Made by a program: the position numbers and the translations under genes
Notes under the pieces: model-generated
The model's input: only the letters and a program-made list of their open reading frames with translations
Database searches by the model: none
Told to the model about the DNA's origin: nothing
From: Pycnococcus provasolii
Taxonomy: Eukaryota > Chlorophyta > Pseudoscourfieldiophyceae > Pseudoscourfieldiales > Pycnococcaceae
Assembly (NCBI GenBank): GCA_938743325.2
Contig: OW568878.1
Location: forward strand, 186,001-250,000
Direction: 5' to 3'
Length of the DNA stretch: 64,000 nt
Shown: positions 48,278-57,089 of the stretch, piece by piece
Numbering within the stretch: the stretch's first letter is position 1
How the letters are laid out: each line of letters begins with the position of its first letter

Positions 48278-50347
48278 CTACATCTTAGATGAGTACTTCG
48301 CGTTCACCCACGACTTGAATTTCTCGCAGGCGGCGTCGAATCCTCCGTCGTTCGAATCTGCGATCGTCTCGTCGCCGTGCACGAGGCGCATCTGCATGTT
48401 AAGTTCCACCGGGTCGTCGCGTTCCGGCGCGGCCACCGCGGCATCGTAGTCCTTCTTCTCACTGGCAATCACCTCGTCGATGGGAGTCGAAAGTTCCTTC
48501 ACCCACGCCTTGCACGATAGCGGCTCTCCGGTGAAGCGTTCCACGAGATCCAAGAACATCTCCGCGTTTCCTGGATTCCAGTAGCCCTTCGTCAGCATCG
48601 GCCCAACCTCTGGGTTGTCGACAATGCCTTGGTCGGGGAACTTCTTCATGAAATATTCGCGGTTCTGGTGCACAGCCATCTCGGCGAGAACGTAGCCGTG
48701 GTAGTACGCGCTCGCTTCGTCTGAGAGAATGTGAGGAACACTCAGCAGCGGGCGGGCGCTGAGACCTCCCTGGATGTCATTCTCCACCTCATCCGCCAGC
48801 TCGAGCACCTTCTCAGCCGTCAGCTGGTCCTCTGGAAGTTCGTACAGAGCCTTTTCGAAGAACGGAACGGCGAGCATGGCACGCACCATGAACGACGCGT
48901 ACGGGCGCTTCTGATCGATCGCCTCCTGGACGAGGCTCCACGGCATGCGCTCGCCCGACTGGTTCTTGGCGTAACGCGCAAGCCAGGCGGCGTCGTCGCA
49001 CAGCGAGTCAAGCGTCATGCTCTGCGTCTCGGCGTACGCCACGGAGGTGGGCGCGCGTTCTTGGCTGAACAGCGGCGAACCTTGGTTGACGTTGGCAAAG
49101 TGCGCGGCATGGCCACCTTCGTGCATGAGCGTCGCGAGCGCCGTTTGGCCAGAGCCTGGTTGCGACGGCAATGCAAGCGACGTGAAGTTGGTGACGGCGG
49201 GTACCCACGTGCCGTCACCCTTCGTGAATGCGGGCACAGTCCAGTGGCAGAAGCCGTTGCTGTACTTGCCATCCCTGTCGAGAAGGTCGAGATTCATCTG
49301 GCTCTTCTCGTAGCGTATGCCCATGCGCGAGAAGCTCTGTCCCCACGTCTTGACTGCGGTGGCGAACGGGAAGTACTCATCCTGCTTCTTGGTGAGGTCA
49401 CCCGCCATTGCATATCCCATATTCCACGGCTCGAGCGCGGACTCGCCTTTTTCGTTGGCAAGCCGCTTGCGTGCGTCGAGCGCGATGGGCTTCGTTTGCT
49501 TTTCGAGATCCTCGAGCATGCCGAAGAGCGTCTTCTTGTCGAACCCCTCCGCCTGCGTGACCTTCATGTCGTAGTAGTCGACGAAACCCAGCTGCTTCGC
49601 GAGCGCGTTGCGCTGCTTGATGATGTCGAGGAATCCGTTCTCCAGAACGAACGGGCCTATTGATCGCAGACCTTCGTAGGCAGCCTTTCTTACGGGTTCT
49701 TCGTCTGAAGTTCGCATGAGGTTTCTGAGCACGACGCTGGACCCGGGCGTGAAGGTTCCATCCGCGGCTGTGTATCCCAGCTTCATGACGTTTCGCGCCG
49801 CCGCGAGCGACGCCTCGAGCGTGGTGATTTGCTTTTTGATGTTCATCGCGCCTTCGTCTTCAATGATGTAGCACATGAGCGTCCGTTCGACGCACTTGAG
49901 AATTTTCTTCTGTTCGTCGGAGGTGGCTGGGTCCGCCATGAGCGCCCGCGCTTCTTCGAGCGTCGCGGGTGCGTTCAGGAACTCGTCCAGTTCGTTCTTC
50001 GTGTTTGCGAGAGCTTCACTGGAGTTGTTCGCTAAGTTCATCTTGGTGGCCCAGAAGTTATCCTCGAACGACTTGTGCTTCGTCAAGTACGAATCGTTGA
50101 AGGAGTCGATCCAAGACTGAGTCTGCGACCCTGCAGAAGAAGAAACCATCGTAGAAGGAGCCGGAGATGATGACGAGCCTGAGGATGATGATCGCACCAC
50201 CAAAGATCGAGAAGATGAAGATGAGAACAAGCGTGCTCCTGAGCCTGCTGATGCTGAGCCTGCTGAGCCACTTCTGCTAGAACCTGGTGCGCCACGAATG
50301 CCAAAACGTGACTGGACGCTGACAATATTGCGCGACAAAAACGGCAT
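48278..50347 (-). CDS. M3-family zinc oligopeptidase, probably organellar
   Basis: 689 aa. ATG 50347 (MPFLSRNIVSVQSRFGIRG) is chosen because it begins an organelle-type presequence; the frame runs on through a telomere-like repeat to a TTG at 50650, which is not believable. The catalytic motif is LATLMHEGGHAAHF near residue 407 (HExxH), with the third ligand Glu expected about 25 residues on, in RAPTSVAYAETQSMTLDSL. VPHILSDEASAYYHGYVLAEM follows. This is an M3/PepF-like metallopeptidase that degrades short peptides, such as cleaved presequences. Mitochondrial or plastid location is inferred. Confidence 0.87.
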   Translation of the reverse strand: MPFLSRNIVSVQSRFGIRGAPGSSRSGSAGSASAGSGARLFSSSSSRSLVVRSSSSGSSSSPAPSTMVSSSAGSQTQSWIDSFNDSYLTKHKSFEDNFWATKMNLANNSSEALANTKNELDEFLNAPATLEEARALMADPATSDEQKKILKCVERTLMCYIIEDEGAMNIKKQITTLEASLAAARNVMKLGYTAADGTFTPGSSVVLRNLMRTSDEEPVRKAAYEGLRSIGPFVLENGFLDIIKQRNALAKQLGFVDYYDMKVTQAEGFDKKTLFGMLEDLEKQTKPIALDARKRLANEKGESALEPWNMGYAMAGDLTKKQDEYFPFATAVKTWGQSFSRMGIRYEKSQMNLDLLDRDGKYSNGFCHWTVPAFTKGDGTWVPAVTNFTSLALPSQPGSGQTALATLMHEGGHAAHFANVNQGSPLFSQERAPTSVAYAETQSMTLDSLCDDAAWLARYAKNQSGERMPWSLVQEAIDQKRPYASFMVRAMLAVPFFEKALYELPEDQLTAEKVLELADEVENDIQGGLSARPLLSVPHILSDEASAYYHGYVLAEMAVHQNREYFMKKFPDQGIVDNPEVGPMLTKGYWNPGNAEMFLDLVERFTGEPLSCKAWVKELSTPIDEVIASEKKDYDAAVAAPERDDPVELNMQMRLVHGDETIADSNDGGFDAACEKFKSWVNAKYSSKM

Positions 50348-50908
50348 GCACGTGAAAGCAGCCACAGAAAGTTTGTTTGTGGCGGGGAGAGATCCGGGGC
50401 ACGGCAGCGCCCAAAACAAAACCCTAGCATTAACCCTAACCCTAACCCTAACCCTAACCCTAATGCCTCCACCTCTTCTTTCTCTTTCTCTTACTTTCGC
50501 TGGAGGTCGTCGCGTTTTTTTTGTCGCCGTTTTGACGTCAACTGTCATTCCGAAGAAGAACACGCGTGCTGCGAAGAACACCTGGGACCGGCCGGATGTG
50601 GTGGCGACCGGTGACAGGCAATGGCGATACTGTATTATGTAGTTCTGCAAGGTTCCTTGTTGTGTTAGTCACTTGTAACTTGTAAGGGGACGTTGGCAGC
50701 CTTCGGATTGATGATTCAGATGCGTCTGGAAGTAGTGGGTCAAAGCGCGGTGGTGGTGCACACACATGCGGGCAGCGGGCAGCCAGGGACTCTAATAGTA
50801 GAAAAACCGCGGTTTATAACAATTGCTCTTAGCGAGAGAAGTTGTTTTCTTTCTTTCGCCAATCTGTTGAATATCTGATCTCTCTCTCTTCAACCAATCA
50901 ATTTCTTA
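50348..50908. other. Intergenic with CCCTAA array
   Basis: 560 bp between two minus-strand genes; contains the array at 50431-50464 and nothing else recognisable. Confidence 0.5.
50431..50464 (+). repeat. CCCTAA array upstream of the M3 peptidase
   Basis: Five to six perfect CCCTAA units on the plus strand, 84 bp upstream of the peptidase ATG on the minus strand (that is, TTAGGG in gene orientation). Confidence 0.85.
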
Positions 50909-52594
50909 TTAGTCCTCGGCAATCAAATCCAAAACGGCCAAGATGCGGCACGTCGCGACTTGCACCGCTTGCAAACGCACGACGCAATTGAGGATGCGAC
51001 GCATCAAACGGGCGCACTGCTCCTCCTCGCCAACTAGTGCTGCTGCTTTGCCTTCTTCGTCGCCACGACGACGAACCCCGTGAGGAGGAACCGACTGGCA
51101 AGCGACGAGAAAGCACCAGAGAATGGCGATGTGGTAGTCCTCGAGCGCGTCGCAGAACGGGTACTCGTTGGCCAGACGTTCGGCGCCTCGTGCCTCCGCA
51201 ACGGCACACCAGTATGATCGAAGGCATGCAAGGTGCAAATCGGCGACGTTCTCGGACTGGCATGTCGTGTCGCTCGCTGTCACCACCAACCACGCGAGAT
51301 CCAGAAGGGGCATGCCCATACCAGCATATGGCCATGCCGTGAATGCGAGGCGCGGCTTGGTGCTGCTGCTGCTGCTTGCTCCCAACACACAAAACTGGTT
51401 GTCGCCACGAAGGTCGTGATGGAGCAGCGTCTTGGGAGTCACGTCGCTGCTGATGTAGTTTTGAATCAGAGGAGCAAGTTCCATCGCCGCAGCGGCGTGC
51501 GGGAGCCATGAGGGTGGTAACGATGCAAGCACGGCACTTGACAGCACTCTGGACGAGCACAGCTCGGCGATGAGCGTGACATTACGCGTTGGTAGGAGGT
51601 GCGTCTGGTGGAGCAAGCGTGACAGTGGCAGATACGGTGATGATGATGTGAACGTGGTGGCGGTGGCGGTATCCTGAATCGCATCCTCCCAGAACGCGGC
51701 GTGTAGTTCTCCAGCCACCGCTGAGGCGGCGATGACATCCTCATCCTTAATACCTGTGCCATGGAAGCGGCAGAGAGGCTTCATCGTCTTTGCGTTCACA
51801 GCAAAATCCTCAAACACAAACAGGATGTGCCGCTTCTCCTCGTCCATCGCGATGTGCAGAGCACGAGGAATCTGTACGTGCTCGTGTATGCGCGCGGCGA
51901 ATTTATGCATCGTCGTCGTCAGCATCATTCTCATTCTGTTGTCACCATCATCATCTTTAGAATCGTCGTTCTGCTCATCCTCCTCCTCCTGCTGAAAAAA
52001 TTCTGAGATGGGTAGAATCTTGACGATGACGCTGTTGGGAAGATGGTCGTCGTCATTCTCACCAGATTTGTCGTACGACAAGTACACGCGGTGCGTTTCA
52101 GGCAGGAATCCCATTGATGTTCCCGTGGGAACTACACGGACAGACGTTACGACATGGTCGTGCGGAATAATGAGCGCACGGTTTATGAATGCGGCATCGA
52201 TCTCCTCTGGCGTTGTTGGAAACAACGAGGATGCGGTGGGTGTCACGGCAACCTTCCTCCTGTTTTTCTTTTTCTTCTTTGAATTCGTTTCATCCTCCTC
52301 CTCATCATCCTCCTCAGGCTGCTGCTTCAGGCTGCTGCCTGATGATGCTGCTGATGCTGCTGATGCTCCTGCTGACTGTTGGATCGACGCGAGCGCCATG
52401 AGCATTTCGGCGTCGATGGTGGACGGCGGACATGCTTGAAAGGGTGTCGTCAGAACGCTGGAAAACGATCTGGAACGGGGAAGCTTCTTTTTGGATGGTC
52501 CGAGGGGATGATCACCACCACCACCTGCTGACTCGTCGTCGTCGTCGACACGTGAGAGAGGCGCCGCGGAAGAAGGGGAGGAAGAAGAAGTCAT
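50909..52594 (-). CDS. APH/choline-kinase-like protein lacking a catalytic Asp (possible pseudokinase)
   Basis: 561 aa from ATG 52594. The N-terminal 150 residues are disordered (acidic and Lys-rich runs). The N-lobe has NSVIVKILP (lysine position). The C-lobe has HILFVFEDF, AGELHAAFWED, and the Brenner-like motif TLLHHDLRGDNQF near residue 393. Where APH/ecdysteroid kinases have a metal-binding Asp (usually I-D-W/F-E/Q), this protein reads LAFTAWPYAGMGMPLLDLAWL, with Thr in its place. The following LLDLAWL block is normal. Substrate is unknown. It could be an inactive member, or a kinase with an altered metal site. Confidence 0.72.
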   Translation of the reverse strand: MTSSSSPSSAAPLSRVDDDDESAGGGGDHPLGPSKKKLPRSRSFSSVLTTPFQACPPSTIDAEMLMALASIQQSAGASAASAASSGSSLKQQPEEDDEEEDETNSKKKKKNRRKVAVTPTASSLFPTTPEEIDAAFINRALIIPHDHVVTSVRVVPTGTSMGFLPETHRVYLSYDKSGENDDDHLPNSVIVKILPISEFFQQEEEDEQNDDSKDDDGDNRMRMMLTTTMHKFAARIHEHVQIPRALHIAMDEEKRHILFVFEDFAVNAKTMKPLCRFHGTGIKDEDVIAASAVAGELHAAFWEDAIQDTATATTFTSSSPYLPLSRLLHQTHLLPTRNVTLIAELCSSRVLSSAVLASLPPSWLPHAAAAMELAPLIQNYISSDVTPKTLLHHDLRGDNQFCVLGASSSSSTKPRLAFTAWPYAGMGMPLLDLAWLVVTASDTTCQSENVADLHLACLRSYWCAVAEARGAERLANEYPFCDALEDYHIAILWCFLVACQSVPPHGVRRRGDEEGKAAALVGEEEQCARLMRRILNCVVRLQAVQVATCRILAVLDLIAED

Positions 52595-52771
52595 GCAACT
52601 GGTCAAATCGCGAGCGTGATGTCAAGTACCAAGTTTGAACTGTCAATAGATAGTGGTGGTGTCTCTCTCTGTCCACCGGTCTGGCTGGGCAATTCGTGAA
52701 CTCCCTCACACACTTTTCTCACTCAGCCACTCAGCCAGTCAGCAGAGTCACCCACCGCCAAGCAGCCAAAA

Positions 52772-52919
52772 ACACACACACAGTCGCACACACACACAGT
52801 CGCACACGCACACAGTCGCACACAGTCGCACACACACACACGCACACACACTTATAGGTATAATAGTCGCACACACACAGAAGTCGCACACACAGAGTAG
52901 TCGCACACACCACACAGTA
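52772..52919 (+). repeat. ACACACAGTCGC minisatellite
   Basis: Irregular repeats of (AC)n joined by AGTCGC, about 150 bp, about 180-320 bp upstream of the kinase-like gene. Confidence 0.8.
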
Positions 52920-53117
52920 CTACGTACGTGTCGTCACGGATACTACCCGACAAAGTTTTGAGTTCCTATTTAAAACTGTACGCGCACCAACACCAGTTGA
53001 GATCGAATTCGATTCGATTCGATCGAACGAATTTCGAGGAGGAAAAAAAGCGGCGTGATGACGGAGCTTGCTTGGAGGGGGGAGGAGGGAAGGAGGGAAG
53101 GAAGGGGTCGTCGTAGT

Positions 53118-53141
53118 AACCCTAACCCTAACCCTAACCCT
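53118..53141 (+). repeat. CCCTAA array
   Basis: Four perfect CCCTAA units in the interval between two minus-strand genes. Confidence 0.8.
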
Positions 53142-53356
53142 CACGAATCCGAGCGTGCGCCGGTATGTATGACGGAAGTGGGATCGGAAGAAGTGCCTGC
53201 TTTTACAGTAGGAATTATTACTACCGTATAAAATTGGTGAAAAAACACACACACACAAAAGAAAAAATAAATTGCTCACTTTGCAAGCAAAGTGCAACAT
53301 CAGTCAGTGTTCACACAAAAGCATTGCAACCATGGATGTATTCTTCTTCTTTCCAT

Positions 53357-54658
53357 CTATTTTTTGTTGATGTTTGGCAACACCAAGTGGTCGTCAAACG
53401 ATTCAAGACGGTCGAGCTGCTGACCACCAGCAGCCGCATCAAACTTGTCCTTCGCCCACTTGCTGAAGCGCATGCTCTTGTACGTTTGCCCGCCGTTGTT
53501 TTCGTCGCCATTGAGGATCTTCACATCGAAGTCCATCGACGGAAACACAAACGTCGCAATGGAATTGCGATGCGGCGCACCTTCCGACATCTGTCCGACA
53601 CGGTGGAAGAGCCCCGGGAACTGACCATCGCTCATCCACTCGAGCACGTCTCCGGGATGCACCACAATCGCGTCGTCGCCCGTCGCCGGTACTGCACGCC
53701 ATGCGCCGTCTTGAAGGATCTGCAGGCCACCGCCGAGAGCTGGGTCGTCATGAGGGCGGTAATTGAGCGTGACGATCGATCCGTCCGAGTGTCCTTGTAA
53801 GCGTGCTGTGCTCGTTGACGAGGCGGCGGAGGATGTCGCGGGATACTCCATAATGCGGCTGTTGACGTTTGGCGTACGCGATGCAGGGCTTACGATGTCG
53901 AGCAGCTTGTACTCGCCGAGATTCATTGCCAGCGAGACTGCACGCATCGTCGCATTCGATAGCTTGCCCATCAGACGCGTGTACTCGAGCAGCACCTTCT
54001 CCATCTGTGTGTCGTAGAATCGATTCGGACGGAGGATCGCACGTTCGAGCTTGAGGGCATCCTCGTCACCCTTCGTATGATCCATCACGTACGCGAGCAG
54101 ATCTAGCGTCGCCGGGTTCATCCAGGAGAATTTCTCCGCTTGATCTGGGCTGGCTTTGGGTCTGCCACTGATCGCCGCGGCACTTTCCTTGTTGTTCGGG
54201 ACGTAGCCGCGAACGACTGTAGCAAGATCTTCCAAAGGTACAGGCAGCTGGTTGATCTTGAGTTTCTCGTCAAGAGGAAGCGAGAAGAAGTCGTGACCCA
54301 CCTTGACGGCATTCTGCAGAATCGCCTTGTCTTCATCGCTCACCTTCACGAGGAACGTGCCCGACGCTTCCCACGACTCGGCGAGCTCAGCCGCCACGCG
54401 AGCCTTGTCTTTCTCGTTCTCCTCACTCTCATCGACGACGAAGAATGGCGACAGGTTCACCGTCTTCACGCCCTTCGCCTCCTCGACAATGACGACCTTC
54501 GCATTCGCATCCGCCGTAGGGATCACACGCCTGATGGTCGAGGTTTGACGCCGAGGGCGCAGGTGAGGATCACTGCCATTGTTGTTGCCTCGAGGCGTGT
54601 TGATTTCGGGAGCCGGCATGGAGTACGCGGGAGGCAGCGTGATGGTGGAGACGGGCAT
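53357..54658 (-). CDS. 2-oxoglutarate/Fe(II)-dependent dioxygenase (isopenicillin-N-synthase-like)
   Basis: 433 aa from ATG 54658 (MPVSTITLPPA; the frame continues upstream to a GTG). The DIOX_N-like part has VNLSPFFVVDES and LQNAVKVGHDFFSLPLDEK. The jelly-roll shows GHSDGSIVTLNY (metal ligands His and Asp, near residue 290), GGGLQILQDGAWRAVP, VVHPGDVLEWMSDGQFPGLFHRV (third His) and RNSIATFVFP (2OG-binding Arg-x-Ser). All catalytic residues are present. The family hydroxylates or desaturates small molecules; substrate unknown. Divergent from the cupin gene across 298 bp. Confidence 0.85.
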   Translation of the reverse strand: MPVSTITLPPAYSMPAPEINTPRGNNNGSDPHLRPRRQTSTIRRVIPTADANAKVVIVEEAKGVKTVNLSPFFVVDESEENEKDKARVAAELAESWEASGTFLVKVSDEDKAILQNAVKVGHDFFSLPLDEKLKINQLPVPLEDLATVVRGYVPNNKESAAAISGRPKASPDQAEKFSWMNPATLDLLAYVMDHTKGDEDALKLERAILRPNRFYDTQMEKVLLEYTRLMGKLSNATMRAVSLAMNLGEYKLLDIVSPASRTPNVNSRIMEYPATSSAASSTSTARLQGHSDGSIVTLNYRPHDDPALGGGLQILQDGAWRAVPATGDDAIVVHPGDVLEWMSDGQFPGLFHRVGQMSEGAPHRNSIATFVFPSMDFDVKILNGDENNGGQTYKSMRFSKWAKDKFDAAAGGQQLDRLESFDDHLVLPNINKK

Positions 54659-54956
54659 GGTGTACTTGCTTGCTTGATAGGGCAAAGAAAGAATGAAAGC
54701 ACTTTCTTGTGTGTAATTGACAGGTGAATTGGTCGCGAGGATGGTACGGGCAAGTAGGAAGTACGGCGGTGTTATCACGGAAGTTTCCGTCGATCAAACA
54801 GGACAAAAAAAAAAAGAAAACATGCCCGTACTATTGTTGGCAACTTCCCCTAACCCCTATATGATACTTTAAGCTCTTGTTTTTTTCATTGTTTGCGCAC
54901 GTGTTTTTCCCATAATTCCTCTTCGCCTGCCGCCGTACTTCACCTCTCGACACACA

Positions 54957-55313
54957 ATGTCTGCTGACGCCGCCATCAACAACAACGACGTGGGAACGCG
55001 CATGATTCACGAGGACGAACTGACGCGTGTCTGGGAAATGCGTTTGAAGCCAGGGGAGTCCGCGCCGCCGCACACGCACCGCCTTTCGTACACCTTCTAT
55101 ATCATGGAAGGATCGACGATCGCGGTGACGGATCCTAATACAGACGCAATTATCTTCGATTTTAAGGCAAACGCAGGCGATGTCATGTCCTTTAAAGTAG
55201 AGGGTGACAAGCTCATCCCGCTCTCCGCTAACATGGCGCCTATCCCAGCGACCCATGGAGCGAAAAATATCGGAACGACGGACTTTGTCGAAATACTTGT
55301 TGAAAGGAAATGA
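54957..55313 (+). CDS. Small cupin-domain protein
   Basis: 118 aa single-domain cupin. Motif 1 is LKPGESAPPHTHRLSYTFYIMEG; the HxH pair is present, but the usual Glu a few residues on is not. Motif 2 is near AGDVMSFKVEGDKLIP and the C-terminal strand near TDFVEILVER. Resembles stand-alone cupins of unknown substrate. It is convergent with the PhyH-type gene (47 bp) and divergent from a 2OG oxygenase. Confidence 0.75.
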   Translation: MSADAAINNNDVGTRMIHEDELTRVWEMRLKPGESAPPHTHRLSYTFYIMEGSTIAVTDPNTDAIIFDFKANAGDVMSFKVEGDKLIPLSANMAPIPATHGAKNIGTTDFVEILVERK

Positions 55314-55359
55314 GGATTTGTAATCAATCAATCTAAAAGTGAAGAGCTGTTTTTGACAT

Positions 55360-56466
55360 TTAACACCATGAGGCTCGACTCCTTCGTACTTTTTCCACAG
55401 GCGCAGTCCACTTCGTGGCGAGGTTGAAGCTAATGCGCACTGGGTGACCGCGCATCGCACGCGATGCGCTATGCACGAGGAAAGGATGCATGACGAGAAC
55501 ATCGCCTTCGTCGCCAGTTGCCTCTGCAATCTCGCACGTCTTGGCAAGGAAGCTCGCAAGCTGGGTGACCTTCACGTTGTTCACCTCTCCGTTCTCGATC
55601 TGTGAGAGCATTTGAGCCACATGCTTGTGCGACCCGATGGCTAATGCTGTACCGCCACCACCCTCCTCGATTGGGGTAACGAGAGGTAGGCACACCACGC
55701 TGCGTATCGTTCCTAAGGAGTACCCTTCATTTTGCCCGTCGATGTGCCAACCAGTTGGACGCGTCATGGTACGTGCCACAGGGTAGCGCACGTGAATCCA
55801 CCCGCATCCATGAGCGGCGCCGTCATTCCACTGCCAGTTCGCAGCGCCGCCGTGGATGTGGTTGAGGAAATTGTTCAGTGATGGCGAGTCAAAAAATGCT
55901 GGCCATCGCCCGTCAGGAGTCGATAGAGGAATTGGGTACCAATCTCCGTAGTTTGGGTCAGGTGTGGCAGCCTTGACCATCTCACCGTCTCCGCCAGGCC
56001 ACGTGTTTTCGTCCTCGATGGACCTTCCAGCAGCACGCAGCGCCGGAGCAACTGCTTGCGCACGGAAGCGTGCCACCTCGCTCTTCGCTACGACACCCTT
56101 GAGGACGACGAAGCCGTACGTCCGCAAGGACTCCATCGCAGCATGTTGCTGGTCGGCGGGAACGTGCCACGCCAAGGACGCCTTACTGTTGTTGTCTTTC
56201 TTCTTCTTGTTCCTGTCAAAAAGACGACGAGGAACGCGGCACACCACTTCACGGAGATGCTTTATCAACGACGCCATGCCATCCATGACGTTGAGGTGAG
56301 TGAGTCCACGCGCGGTCAAGCCGTTCAGCCGTTCGCGGTGGGTAATGCGAAGTGATACGAGCATGCATGTCTCTACTTCAACCGAATTAATTGCCCTTTG
56401 TACGGGGATTCCCCAAATCCCACGGAAGAAGATTTCCACGTCAATCCTGCAAGTCATAGCCGCCAT
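55360..56466 (-). CDS. Phytanoyl-CoA dioxygenase (PhyH)-like 2OG/Fe(II) oxygenase
   Basis: 368 aa from the first ATG; the start at 56286 (MDGMASLIKHL) is perhaps better, because the first 60 residues match nothing and leave only 53 bp to the divergent gene. The core has LRTYGFVVLKGVV, then GWHIDGQNEG (His and Asp ligands), LPLVTPIEEGGGGTALAIGSH, and GDVLVMHPFLVHSAS (third His) with RISFNLATKW (2OG Arg). Family members hydroxylate lipids or small metabolites; the substrate here is unknown. Confidence 0.82.
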   Translation of the reverse strand: MAAMTCRIDVEIFFRGIWGIPVQRAINSVEVETCMLVSLRITHRERLNGLTARGLTHLNVMDGMASLIKHLREVVCRVPRRLFDRNKKKKDNNSKASLAWHVPADQQHAAMESLRTYGFVVLKGVVAKSEVARFRAQAVAPALRAAGRSIEDENTWPGGDGEMVKAATPDPNYGDWYPIPLSTPDGRWPAFFDSPSLNNFLNHIHGGAANWQWNDGAAHGCGWIHVRYPVARTMTRPTGWHIDGQNEGYSLGTIRSVVCLPLVTPIEEGGGGTALAIGSHKHVAQMLSQIENGEVNNVKVTQLASFLAKTCEIAEATGDEGDVLVMHPFLVHSASRAMRGHPVRISFNLATKWTAPVEKVRRSRASWC

Positions 56467-56519
56467 TGATTGCAGGGTTCTTCATCACAGTTAGTTCACA
56501 GTCAGTTCACCTCATTATC

Positions 56520-56908
56520 ATGGTAAGTCTACCACTAACAGCCATCCATAGCGGATAAACACACAATTCACTAACAACATAACATACTAAATAAAACAGG
56601 TAAAGCAAATTACAGGCTCCTTGCGCGTGCGTCCCATGCTGCCGCGATCCGCCAAACAAGAATCGTCGCACGGCTACGACAAAAGTGTGGGCAAGCTGAA
56701 GGAGGCTTCGAAGCTGAAGCCGGTGAATCCTGCGAAGAAGCCGTCGAAGAAGGCGATGCGTGTGGGACCCAAAGCGCAACGCGAGGAGGCGGAGAAAAAG
56801 CAGGCGGACGATCTTGCCATGGCGTCAGGATGGAATGATCACAAGGTATCTCGCGGAAAGCACCACCGTGAGACGTTCGCCGATGAGGAAATGGAGGAGG
56901 AGGACTAA
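56520..56908 (+). CDS. Small Lys-rich protein whose ATG is split off by an intron
   Basis: Exon 1 is only the ATG (56520-56522), directly followed by donor GTAAGT. The intron (56523-56599, 77 bp) has a TACTAA branch site and ends AAAACAG. Exon 2 opens GTAAAGCAAATT, giving MVKQITGSLRVR and 103 aa in all. Unspliced, the frame hits a stop after twelve codons, and the longest uninterrupted frame begins at TTG. The protein is basic in the middle (KPVNPAKKPSKKAMRVGPK) and acidic at the end. No domain recognised; it could be nucleolar. The splice model is my inference from consensus signals and frame. Confidence 0.65.
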
Positions 56909-57089
56909 GAACTAGCAGCAGCAGTAGTAGTGCATCATGACGAGGATGATGATGGAAAGGAGAAGAAGCCGTTGTTGTTGTTGGAGGTGGTGGTGGTACT
57001 GAATGAGTGAGTGATCGCGGACCAACCAAAGCAAGCTACGTACATAATAATAAGTAACTAAAGAAAAACACGTTCAATTGACGAAACGT

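Larger units (their letters stand above)
52595..53356. other. Intergenic with CA-rich minisatellite and CCCTAA array
   Basis: About 760 bp. 52772-52919 is an (AC)n tract punctuated by GTCGC units; 53118-53141 is a CCCTAA array. No gene recognised. Confidence 0.6.

Noticed and set aside
48731-49663. 310-codon plus-strand frame opposite the M3 peptidase
   Set aside because: Antisense shadow; the peptidase frame contains HEGGH and the family blocks.
50348-50650. N-terminal extension of the M3 peptidase through IRVRVRVRV
   Set aside because: It begins at TTG and simply translates a CCCTAA array; ATG 50347 starts a presequence-like peptide.
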